Positions 1 through 7,220 of a DNA stretch of 64,000 nt are shown here, piece by piece (position 1 is the first letter of the stretch; the number at the start of each line of letters is the position of its first letter). Origin of the DNA: Acidobacteriota bacterium. Lineage in GTDB: Bacteria > Acidobacteriota > Terriglobia > Terriglobales > Acidobacteriaceae. The translations under genes were made by a program, and so were the position numbers. A model generated the notes under the pieces. It was not told where the DNA came from. It saw nothing but the letters and a program-made list of their open reading frames with translations, and ran no database searches. The stretch is taken from contig JAKAXU010000010.1 of NCBI GenBank assembly GCA_021816455.1, positions 1 through 64,000 of the forward strand, read 5' to 3'.

Positions 1-121
1 ATCAACGCGCAACTGCCCGCCTTGCAAAGATACACGTCGGCAAGGTAAAACAATCACGTCTTCGGCCACGCTCGTTGGCCGCTTTTAACCCGATCACGTA
101 TGGCCGGATTTAACCTGATCA
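1..121. mobile_element. IS21-like element terminus (element extends off the window)
   Basis: Two near-identical 20-bp units lie at 77-96 and 102-121 (17 of 20 positions match), both beginning GGCC and ending in a TTTAACC-type core plus GATCA. Tandem repeats of this size at the element end are typical of IS21-family insertion sequences. The outer edge at 121 coincides with the point where the neighbouring cytochrome reading frame stops making sense, so this is probably the inner boundary of an insertion. No istA or istB coding sequence is visible in the 76 bases to the left. Family assignment is inference from repeat architecture. Confidence 0.6.
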
Positions 122-1226
122 CCGAGGTTATGATCGGCTTGAGCTGCGCCCCCTTCCTGGAAGGTGGCGACGAGATCCTGCTTCTCGTAAATGAAGAGAC
201 TGTGGACCACAAACAAGTCCCCGGCGTGGAGCGACCGTTCATACGTCAGGTCCGCTCCGCTGTCTGTGTAGCTGTCCGTGGGACCGCTGATTGCAGGAGT
301 TGTAGTGATGGTGCCGGGGTACGAATCTTCGTGGAAGCCGAACGTACCTACCTCAAGATAGTTGCTGCCCTTACTTGCCTGGTAGGCAAACCGCCAGTAG
401 GGCGCTGCCCCGCTGATATTGTGCGTGTATCCGAGGCCGTTCGCGGGCTGCGGTCCACCGATATGCTGCGTGCGGTAGAGCGACACCAGCCCGTAAAGGT
501 GGTCGCTCAACATGCCGTAAACGCCCAGTCCGAGCACGTCCCCACCCAGACCGCCGTCGATCAGAGTAGAAGCAGAAGGCGAAACGACTGCGTCCGGGGC
601 AACCCAGGGAAAACCATAGGCCGGGGTGCTGTTCCATAAGTCTTCGAATGTGGGATCGTTATTTGCGTCGATGCCCCACGTAAAGCTCTTGCCTCCAAGC
701 TTGGCATCGCGAGCATAACGGAAGAAATCGCTATTATCAAAGGCGAAGTGGTTGCCTTGAACATTGTAGGTCATCTGGGTATAGCTTCCGATATGCTCCG
801 CAAGCTTTCCCGCAAACCATAAGTTCACCTGTTGCGGCAGTTCGATGTTGGAATTCCGAGTGTCGGGCTGACGGTTGCCCGTTTGGGTAAGCCCCCCCGC
901 AGATTGATGGACAGGGGTAAGACCTTCAGGGGGTCTAGACCCGCATTTTTCTTATTACCCTTGTCGGTAATGTCATTCTCCGAGCTCATGGCATATGCAT
1001 GCAGCTTGAAGTCGCGTCAGAATGGGGTCAGTTCAGGGAAAGTGGTATGGCACACATTGCATGCCAGGCCCGTTTGCCTTGAAAAGCTCGCGGTGGCGTG
1101 TGCCTGCGGAGTAGAAAGCAGAACGGCCAGGCCCAGGCCCGCAATTACAAGAAAGAGCCTCTTGAATGAGCCATGGTGCCATTGTGTGTGTGAAAGCGAT
1201 ACCATCGAATTGCGTGCCATATACAA
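122..1226 (-). pseudogene. Decayed Cyc2-like cytochrome c / outer-membrane barrel gene
   Basis: The start encodes a signal peptide (hydrophobic run about residues 23-42) followed by ASFSRQTGLACNVCH, a CxxCH heme site, then FPELTPF. The frame then hits TGA at 1017-1019 where relatives of this kind have a glycine codon, a single G-to-T change from GGA. It reads on as RDFKLHAY until the C7 tract at 892-898, after which the protein-like signal (GGLTQTGNRQPDTRNSN, then ELPQQVNLWFAGKL) is in another frame, consistent with one lost base. The barrel-like part (aromatic, Gly-rich strands) runs to about 122, where the IS21-like end cuts it. The intact relative is at 13231-14529. With three independent lesions it is unlikely to be functional; the C7 shift alone could be a sequencing error. 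Confidence 0.8.
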
Positions 1227-1253
1227 ATCCTCTCTACTACTTAGCCTTTCTAG

Positions 1254-1694
1254 CTACTTGTGTTCTCCAACCTTTTGCCGGTTCGGCACCTTGCGTGGAC
1301 TTTTTCTCTTGTCCGCTTTGGGCGCCTGGAGTTTGACAAGATCGGCAACCGTGATACCTTCCAACTCTTTCTTGCACCGCGTGGTGGCAAGGGCAAGAGC
1401 CTGTAGCACGGGATCGTTAAGTTCCTGACTCGGTGCGCGGTGAGTAAAGAACGCGACTACGTCGATCACACGAATCTGAGCGGCCGGCTTGAGCAACAAG
1501 AAACCGCCGTTCGTCCCGCGGTGCGATTCGACAAAACCTGCCCAAGTCATCTCATGGAGAATTTTGGCTGTTTGTGCGGGCGGCAGAGAGGCTACAGCGG
1601 CGATCTCGACCGCTCGCATCGGCTTCTCCGCAGTTGCCAGGCAGCACAAAGCCTTCAGCGATTCATAAATCCGTGGTGGCAGGTCCGGAAACAC
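1254..1694 (-). CDS. Rrf2 family transcriptional regulator
   Basis: This 146-residue protein has the Rrf2 winged-helix layout: a start like FPDLPPRIYESLKALCCLA, a helix-turn-helix near residues 27-55 (IAAVASLPPAQTAKILHEM) and the family wing FVESHRGTNGGFLLLKPA around 54-70. Rrf2 proteins are dimeric DNA-binding regulators, some holding Fe-S clusters through three cysteines. Here only C17, C18 and one later cysteine (near 107) are seen, without the usual IscR/NsrR spacing, so cluster binding is doubtful. The GTG start has an AGAGGA-type ribosome site 8 bases upstream. It stands directly upstream of the decayed cytochrome gene and probably once controlled it. The C-terminus is rich in Lys and Arg. 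Confidence 0.85.
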   Translation of the reverse strand: MFPDLPPRIYESLKALCCLATAEKPMRAVEIAAVASLPPAQTAKILHEMTWAGFVESHRGTNGGFLLLKPAAQIRVIDVVAFFTHRAPSQELNDPVLQALALATTRCKKELEGITVADLVKLQAPKADKRKSPRKVPNRQKVGEHK

Positions 1695-1863
1695 GTAAGT
1701 TTCCTCTTTTCGGATCGGATTACTTTTCAGATCGTATTGTCAGAATGGTCTCAGATGCAGTGATGTGGAATAGCAGTGATCCGTGACAGCAGTCACAACG
1801 AGGCGGGGTCGAAGGGCGCAGATTGCGGTGTTTATGTGACGCCGATCATCACGAAAAGGGTTA

Positions 1864-1953
1864 CGGAGGAAATGGTCGGAACCGCTCCAACGTACCCGGC
1901 ATCACCAAGAAAGACCGCCCTCTCACCCACGAGCACTTCGCCGAGTTCGAGAA
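1864..1953 (+). pseudogene. HsdM-like type I methylase fragment
   Basis: About 30 codons read RSNVPGITKKDRPLTHEHF followed by AEFEKAYG, which I recognise as similar to the region after the catalytic domain of type I restriction-modification HsdM subunits (typically a 'YD.R.NVPGITKKDRPLT' stretch). No catalytic methylase motif, specificity subunit or restriction subunit is present. The scrap ends about 25 bases before an IS5-type transposase tail on the other strand, so it is best read as debris of a lost restriction locus. The match is from memory and short. Confidence 0.5.
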
Positions 1954-1974
1954 GGCTTACGGTGAGAACCTGTC

Positions 1975-2260
1975 GAGAAACTTAAGTAGAGCGTCGCAGG
2001 TGCAGGTGCGCGAAGGCGATGTGGATCATGGTTTCAGTGGAGGTATGGAGGAGTTCGAAGTCTTTGCTGAGTCTGTGGCTCCAGTTGAGCCATGCGAAGG
2101 TGCGTTCGACGATCCACCGTTTGGGCAGTACCTGGAACGTGTGCAACTCATTGCGTTTGACCACTTCCACGTCATAGCCGAACATCTCTTTGGCCCAGCC
2201 GATCAGCTTTCCGGTGTAACCGCCGTCAACGAAGACCTGCGAAGGTAGAAGTGATGAAAG
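1975..2260 (-). mobile_element. IS5-family transposase 3' fragment
   Basis: Reading the minus strand from about 2260 gives QVFVDGGYTGKLIGWAKEMF and then, within 1982-2185, LPKRWIVERTFAWLNWSHRL followed by SKDFE. This is the signature C-terminal segment of IS5-group (DDE) transposases, including the catalytic Glu in the WIVERTFAWL block. The N-terminal two thirds, with the first two acidic residues, is absent, so the fragment is dead. Its upstream edge runs into the 3' end of nrdG in a different frame. No terminal inverted repeat pair could be assigned because the other end is missing. Confidence 0.8.
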
Positions 2261-2952
2261 CGATCCCCGTACCCTGGCGGAAGGATAGGTTGTGGCTGGT
2301 GTGAATCAGGCGGCAGTCGGTTGGGGCGTGTGCCTGCGAGCCGGAAATGCTGCACGGCATAGTGCGTGACGCCGAGAGACAACAGTTGGTCACGCAGCTC
2401 AACCATATCCTCCGCGCTCAGCAAAGCGGGGTGCAGCGTGGTGCGGACTTCATACGCAATGCCGCTTGCCAACAGCAGGCGCAGGCTCGCAAGGGCCTTA
2501 TCGCCGCTATGATCCACACCTGTGATGCGGGAGTAGGCATGAAAAGGGGCTTTTACATCAAAGCCCACCCAATCGATGCACGGCAGGACGGAAGCGAACC
2601 TGTCCGGTGTCATGCCGGCGGTGTGCAGGCCGATGCGGAAGCCAAGACCTCGGACAGCCTGCACCGCACGGAATAGCGCCGGTTGCAGTGTGGGTTCACC
2701 GCCGGAAAACACGACCCCGTCCAGCAGCCCTCGGCGGCTTTTGAGAAATGCGAAGACCTCGCTCCAGGAGAGTTGCGGCTCGGCTCCCGTCGGGCGCAGA
2801 TGGGGATTGTGGCAGTACGCGCAATCCCACCCGCACCCCTGGCAGAAAACGGTGGCGGCCAGTTCGCCAGGCCAGTCACAGGTGGAGAGATGCGCGAGAC
2901 CTCCCACCCGCAGCTCAGTCGAGGTTGGTTTCACGGAAGTAGTTGCGTTCAT
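2203..2952 (-). CDS. nrdG: Anaerobic ribonucleotide reductase activating enzyme (radical SAM)
   Basis: The 249-residue protein is a radical SAM activase: residues 40-47 form C-GWD-C-AY-C, the CxxxCxxC site for the [4Fe-4S] cluster, followed by HNPHL, and later FSGGEPTLQ (the GGEP SAM-binding motif) and a TTLHP segment. Its known role is to generate the glycyl radical on class III ribonucleotide reductase. The start overlaps the end of the 60-residue glycyl-radical gene by 38 bases, implying translational coupling in the operon. The last 12 to 20 codons overlap the IS5 fragment in another frame, so the native C-terminus appears to have been replaced by insertion-sequence DNA; the catalytic core is intact. 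Confidence 0.9.
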   Translation of the reverse strand: MNATTSVKPTSTELRVGGLAHLSTCDWPGELAATVFCQGCGWDCAYCHNPHLRPTGAEPQLSWSEVFAFLKSRRGLLDGVVFSGGEPTLQPALFRAVQAVRGLGFRIGLHTAGMTPDRFASVLPCIDWVGFDVKAPFHAYSRITGVDHSGDKALASLRLLLASGIAYEVRTTLHPALLSAEDMVELRDQLLSLGVTHYAVQHFRLAGTRPNRLPPDSHQPQPILPPGYGDRFHHFYLRRSSLTAVTPES

Positions 2953-3097
2953 GGAATTCGCCTTGTTTGCCGCGGTTGAAAGAGGAGACCGGGCGGTGAT
3001 AGCCCATGACGCGAGTCCAGATTTCGCAGGGCTGGCGCTCTTCCGGGGTCAGGGTGATTTCAACTTCCTGGTCGATCACGGTTAAGAGAGTTTGCAT
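2915..3097 (-). CDS. Separate glycyl-radical domain protein of class III RNR
   Basis: This 60-residue protein contains CEIWTRVMGYHRPV and then FNRGKQGEFHERNYF, matching the C-terminal tail of NrdD proteins; G32 in RVMGY is the expected radical-bearing glycine. In most NrdD enzymes this tail is part of the large chain. Here it begins 33 bases after the nrdD stop, in the same frame, with its own AAAGGA ribosome site and ATG. It presumably docks onto NrdD so that NrdG can form the radical in trans, analogous to GrcA (YfiD) with pyruvate formate-lyase. The match is clear from sequence; the working mode is inference. Stop-codon readthrough would give a conventional fused NrdD. Confidence 0.8.
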   Translation of the reverse strand: MQTLLTVIDQEVEITLTPEERQPCEIWTRVMGYHRPVSSFNRGKQGEFHERNYFRETNLD

Positions 3098-3130
3098 GGC
3101 AGTTTCCTTTCGTGTTGAGTTGCGTTTGTG

Positions 3131-5149
3131 TTATCGCAACGCGGCCATCCGTTTACTTGCGATAAGGTCGGCATCACACTTGGGGCAGTAAGCGTGTTCC
3201 CCATCCAGATAGCCGTGCCTGGGGCAGATGGAGAAGGTCGGCGTGACGGTGATGTAGGGCAAACGAAAGTTCTCCAGGGCACGGCGCACGAGCGTTTTGC
3301 ACGCCTTAGCCGACGAAATCCGCTCGCCCATGTAGAGATGGAGCACGGTGCCGCCGGTGTACTTGCGCTGCAACTCTTCCTGACGCTGCAACGCATCGAA
3401 TGGATCGTCGGTAAAGCCGACCGGGAGCTGGCTGGAGTTGGTGTAGTAAGGCTCATCCTTCGTGCCAGCCTGCAGAATGTCAGGGAAGCGTTTGCGATCT
3501 TCGCGGGCAAAGCGGTAGGTCGTGCCTTCGGCGGGTGTGGCCTCCAGGTTATACATGTGGCCTGTCTCTTCCTGGAACTTCACGATGCGGGCGCGCACAT
3601 GATCGAGGAAGCGCACGGCAAAGGCGTGGCCCCACTCTGACGTGATGTCGTGGGCGTCGCTGGTGAAGTTCCGGATCATTTCATTGATACCGTTCACGCC
3701 CAGCGTGGAGAAGAAGTTGCGCAACGAGCCGAGGTAGCGCTTCGTATACGGGAAGAGACCATTGTCCATGTGGCGCTGGATCACTTTGCGTTTGATCTCC
3801 AGGCTGTTGCGAGCGATCTCGAGCAACTCGTCGAGGCGCGCGAAGAGCGCTGTTTCGTCGCCGCGATGCAGATAGCCGAGACGCGCGCAGTTGAGCGTGA
3901 CCACGCCAACCGAGCCAGTCTGCTCAGCGCTGCCGAAGAGGCCATTGCCGCGCTTGAGCAGTTCGGTCAGATCGAGTTGCAGGCGGCAGCACATGGAGCG
4001 GACCATGTTCGGCTTCAGTTCGGAGTTGAGGAAATTCTGAAAATAGGGAAGGCCGTACTTGGCGGTCATCTCGAAGAGCTGTTCCGCGTTCTCGCTTTCC
4101 CAGGGAAAATCCGGAGTGATGTTATAGGTGGGGATGGGAAAGGTAAAGACACGTCCCTTGGCATCCCCCGCGGTCATGACCTCGATGTAGGCGCGGTTGA
4201 TCATGTCCATCTCGGGCTGCAATTCGCCGTAGCGGAAGCTCATGGTATGGCCGCCGATGACGGGAATCTGATCACGCAGATCCTCCGGGCAGGTCCAGTC
4301 AAAGGTCAGGTTGGTGAAGGGTGTCTGCGTGCCCCAGCGCGAGGGCACGTTGAGGTTATAGACCAACTCCTGAATGCACTGCCGCACCTCATCGTAGGAC
4401 AGGCTGTCCTTGCGGATGAAGGGTGCCATGTAGGTATCGAACGAGCTGAATGCCTGCGCGCCAGCCCACTCGTTCTGCAGGGTGCCGAGGAAGTTGACAA
4501 TCTGCCCAACGGCGCTCGAAAAGTGCTTTGGCGGCCCAGCTTCCACCTTGCCGGGAACACCGTTCAGCCCTTCGATCAGCAGTGTGCGCAACGACCATCC
4601 GGCACAGTAGCCAGCCAGCATGTCGAGGTCGTGGATGTGCAGGTCGCCTTCGCGATGGGCGCGTCCCGCCTCTGGCGCATACACATGCGAAAGCCAGTAG
4701 TTGGCCACCACTTTGCCGGAGATATTCAGGATCAGCCCGCCGAGCGAGTAGCCTTGGTTGGCGTTGGCGCTTACCCTCCAGTCGGCGCGCTCCAGGTACT
4801 CGTTCATTGAGGAGGCTACATCGACCAGCGTGCGCCGGTCACTGCGGAGACGCGTTCGCTGCTCGCGATAGACGATGTAGGCACGCGCGGTGGCAAAGTG
4901 ATTGGCGCTGATGAGCACCTGTTCCACCACGTCCTGCACCTGCTCGATGTGCGGAGCGCGGTCATGGAAGCGGTGGGCCAGAACTTTGAGCGTCTGAATG
5001 GTCAGCAACCGGGCTTCATCGTTATCGAATGCGCCAGTGGCCTTGCCAGCTCGCTCCAGAGCGGAGCAGATTTTGCCGCCATCGAATGGAGCGATTGCGC
5101 CGCTGCGCTTGATGACGGAACCAGGCGGAAGAATGGTGGAGACAGACAT
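3131..5149 (-). CDS. nrdD: Class III anaerobic ribonucleoside-triphosphate reductase, large chain
   Basis: This is a 672-residue oxygen-sensitive reductase making dNTPs from NTPs. Residues 12-100 form an ATP-cone (VIKRSGAIAPFDGGKI and later ATARAYIVYREQR), the allosteric domain. The catalytic barrel follows with SLGGLILNISGKVVANYW, HIHDLDM near 171-177 and the MCCRLQLDL active-site cysteines at 387-388. The C-terminus carries a zinc-finger-like CPRH...CPKC (C642, C655, C658) and then stops, without the usual RVxGY glycyl-radical tail, which is encoded by the next gene. A cobalamin riboswitch precedes it and a GGAAAGGGA ribosome site sits just before the ATG. Flanking IS remnants suggest the operon lies in a mobile or recently rearranged segment. 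Confidence 0.92.
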   Translation of the reverse strand: MSVSTILPPGSVIKRSGAIAPFDGGKICSALERAGKATGAFDNDEARLLTIQTLKVLAHRFHDRAPHIEQVQDVVEQVLISANHFATARAYIVYREQRTRLRSDRRTLVDVASSMNEYLERADWRVSANANQGYSLGGLILNISGKVVANYWLSHVYAPEAGRAHREGDLHIHDLDMLAGYCAGWSLRTLLIEGLNGVPGKVEAGPPKHFSSAVGQIVNFLGTLQNEWAGAQAFSSFDTYMAPFIRKDSLSYDEVRQCIQELVYNLNVPSRWGTQTPFTNLTFDWTCPEDLRDQIPVIGGHTMSFRYGELQPEMDMINRAYIEVMTAGDAKGRVFTFPIPTYNITPDFPWESENAEQLFEMTAKYGLPYFQNFLNSELKPNMVRSMCCRLQLDLTELLKRGNGLFGSAEQTGSVGVVTLNCARLGYLHRGDETALFARLDELLEIARNSLEIKRKVIQRHMDNGLFPYTKRYLGSLRNFFSTLGVNGINEMIRNFTSDAHDITSEWGHAFAVRFLDHVRARIVKFQEETGHMYNLEATPAEGTTYRFAREDRKRFPDILQAGTKDEPYYTNSSQLPVGFTDDPFDALQRQEELQRKYTGGTVLHLYMGERISSAKACKTLVRRALENFRLPYITVTPTFSICPRHGYLDGEHAYCPKCDADLIASKRMAALR

Positions 5150-5253
5150 TTGCGATCCCTTTCCTTACGGGACGGCTGGGTCTGGCTGGACGCATTGCGG
5201 TGCGGAATGGCTGATAGGCCAAAGCTGGCAAGCGACCCGCCGGTACACCCCGC

Positions 5254-5465
5254 CCGTGGACGTTTCTCTGTGTCGCGGCAGGTCTCCTGGCTTGCGGATC
5301 GCTGCGGCAATCCGGTCTTCCCACCCCCGTTCAGGAGGCAGTGACATGAGTGGATTGCAGCTCTTCGCTCACAGTTGCGGGGGCAGCGCCGGCATAGTCG
5401 ACGTGACGGGACCGGCTTCCCTCTTAGCCCCAGATGTAGTGTTCCTGGGGAACCGTAACGCTACC
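5254..5465 (-). promoter_or_regulatory. Cobalamin (B12) riboswitch upstream of nrdD
   Basis: On the minus strand the leader contains AGGGAAGCCGGT, then GCCGGCGCTGCCCCCGCAACTG, a CCACT element, GGGAAGACCGGA, and the hallmark GCCAGGAGACCTGCC B12 box (plus-strand about 5277-5292). Order and spacing match the AdoCbl riboswitch core. It ends roughly 105 bases before the nrdD ATG, leaving room for an expression platform. B12 would be expected to switch off this B12-independent reductase, a known logic in organisms that also have a B12-dependent class II enzyme. Confidence 0.9.
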
Positions 5466-5689
5466 TATTGTATGTTTAAAGCGGATCGGTGTCAAGTAGC
5501 TCCGCCGAATTCCATCCCGAAACCTCGGCGCGAATGTGATCCGAAAAGCCACCGTGCCGTATGACTCCGCATGGTGATCGGCACTGCACTCACAATCTCG
5601 CTGATTGGATAAGGGCAGAGACTCCAGCAGTTCCAGTAGACTTTGGTTGGTTTGGAGACCGGGGTCAAGCGGAAGAAAGGAGCCCCAGA

Positions 5690-6204
5690 TGATGATAGTG
5701 GGTTGTGATTTTCATCCGAGTTTCCTGCAGATCACAGTTCTTGATACCGACAGCGGCGAGATGCGGGAACACAAGCTGATGCATGCAAGCGGAGAGTCGG
5801 AGCAGTCCTATCGCCATCTTGAGTGCCATCGTTGGTGGGCCTGGAATCAGTCGGCAACAGCCAGTGTTTATCCAGTTGCATGAGATGTTGGGATATGAGG
5901 TTTGGATCGGGGATGCGTCGCAGATCCGCGCCAGCTACGTGCGCAAGCAGAAGACCGACAAACTGGATGCGACTCATATCCTAAATCTGCTGGTGGAAGG
6001 CCGGTTCCAACGCATCTGGATACCGGATGCGGAGATGAGCGATCAAGGCAGTTACTGATCCACAGACATAAGTTGGTACAGATACGCACACGCGTGAAGA
6101 ACGAACTGCAGCACCTGATAACGAATCTGGGTGTACAGAAGAAGCACAAGCTCTGGAGCATTCGGGGGAGGGCTGATTTGGAAGAACTTTCCCTCCCGCA
6201 CTGA
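5690..6204 (+). mobile_element. IS110-family transposase pseudogene, frameshifted and truncated
   Basis: Three successive frames join into one IS110 transposase N-terminal half. Frame one (from the ATG at 5690) gives MMIVGCDFHPSFLQITVLD; frame two (to 6058) gives LGYEVWIGDASQIRASYVRK, QKTDKLDA and FQRIWIPDAE; frame three (to 6204) gives RQLLIHRHKLVQIRTRVKNE. The DEDD-type catalytic start (CDFH) and the KTDKLDA block are typical of the family. Frameshifts fall near 5820-5870 and 6035-6050. The C-terminal half with the second catalytic domain is missing, so the copy is inactive. Confidence 0.85.
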
Positions 6205-6282
6205 TACAAAAGATCGGTCAGGTCACTGCGCTGGCCGTCGAATGCGAATGCGGCGACGATCAGTACGCCGCCGCTCAATACT

Positions 6283-6942
6283 TTATTCCTTCACGGTCAA
6301 GTCGGCGTTCGTTACCTGCGTCATAGGGCAGCAGTTGCAGGCAGGCTTGACTGCGGTGTCTTTCACCTCTCTCACCGTTATCGCCTGTGTCGTAGGTTGG
6401 GCTTTTTCGCTCCATGTCTTCAGCGTGTACTGGCCTGGAGGAACGTCTTTGATCGTGTAGTTGCCCTCCTTGTCGGTCAGCGCGAAGTAGGGCGTTGGCA
6501 CGACAACGATGTAACCGGACATTTCCGAGTGGGCTTTGCAGAGCAATGGAACGTCGCCCAGTTCATTGAAGGTGAATGACCTTACAATCCCTTGCGGCCA
6601 GGTGCCCATATTATGCGCCAGCTTACGATCATGATTGATGGCTGGCCAATAGACGTTGTGTTGAACTGGATCATCATTCAGAAAATTCACCGTGGTTCCC
6701 TTCACAATCACGAGCACATGCGGGATAAATGCCATCCGCAACTGGTCCATGATTGCATGTTGCACAGGTGGCAGGAATGTTTTACCAGGTACGCTGTCGA
6801 TGTAGACAACGATGTTCTCCGGAGAAGGCATTCCCTGCGCGGTGACCTTTCCTTTCACATCCCCTGCCCAGGCGAAATTTGCGAGAGATACTAGGGCGAG
6901 TAAAACGGTAGCCGATACAATGGTCTTCTTAGACTTGGTCAT
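6283..6942 (-). CDS. Exported cupredoxin-like protein with carboxypeptidase-regulatory-like domain
   Basis: The 219-residue product has a Sec signal (hydrophobic 8-25, cleavage after AWA) and then a cupredoxin-like domain. H95 in VQHNVYW plus C135, H138 and M141 in LLCKAHSEM give the His-Cys-His-Met pattern of a type 1 copper site. A small beta-sandwich follows (YFALTDKEGNYTIKDVPPGQ), resembling CarboxypepD_reg domains, and the C-terminus has CNCCPM. The start at 6942 is preferred because GGAG lies 8 bases upstream; an earlier ATG at 6969 is in frame. It is the last gene of the cytochrome island, so a periplasmic electron-carrier role is plausible. Copper loading is inferred from motif only. 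Confidence 0.75.
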   Translation of the reverse strand: MTKSKKTIVSATVLLALVSLANFAWAGDVKGKVTAQGMPSPENIVVYIDSVPGKTFLPPVQHAIMDQLRMAFIPHVLVIVKGTTVNFLNDDPVQHNVYWPAINHDRKLAHNMGTWPQGIVRSFTFNELGDVPLLCKAHSEMSGYIVVVPTPYFALTDKEGNYTIKDVPPGQYTLKTWSEKAQPTTQAITVREVKDTAVKPACNCCPMTQVTNADLTVKE

Positions 6943-7220
6943 TTTCATCTCTCCTTTTGAAGGAGCCATAATGGCTCGGACAGCCCCAAGCTTTGGGGTT
7001 TGATTGCGTGGTTGTTTCCGGAAGTTCCGACCATCAGATGCTCCACTTCTTCATCACTACGTCGACGACGAACCGCCACTCACGACTCTCTGTCCATACT
7101 TGGGAGTCCATCACAGGCCAAACTTTCTTAACTGGTGTGGTTGCCCAGACGCTCACGTTTATGAACCGACATCCCGACTTGCATCACCAGAAAGAATCTG
7201 CCCGGATCGGGGTCATGCTG

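Noticed and set aside
3650-4810. 386-codon open frame on the plus strand antisense to nrdD
   Set aside because: It is the mirror of a conserved coding gene with strong codon bias; the product has no recognisable motifs and no ribosome site.
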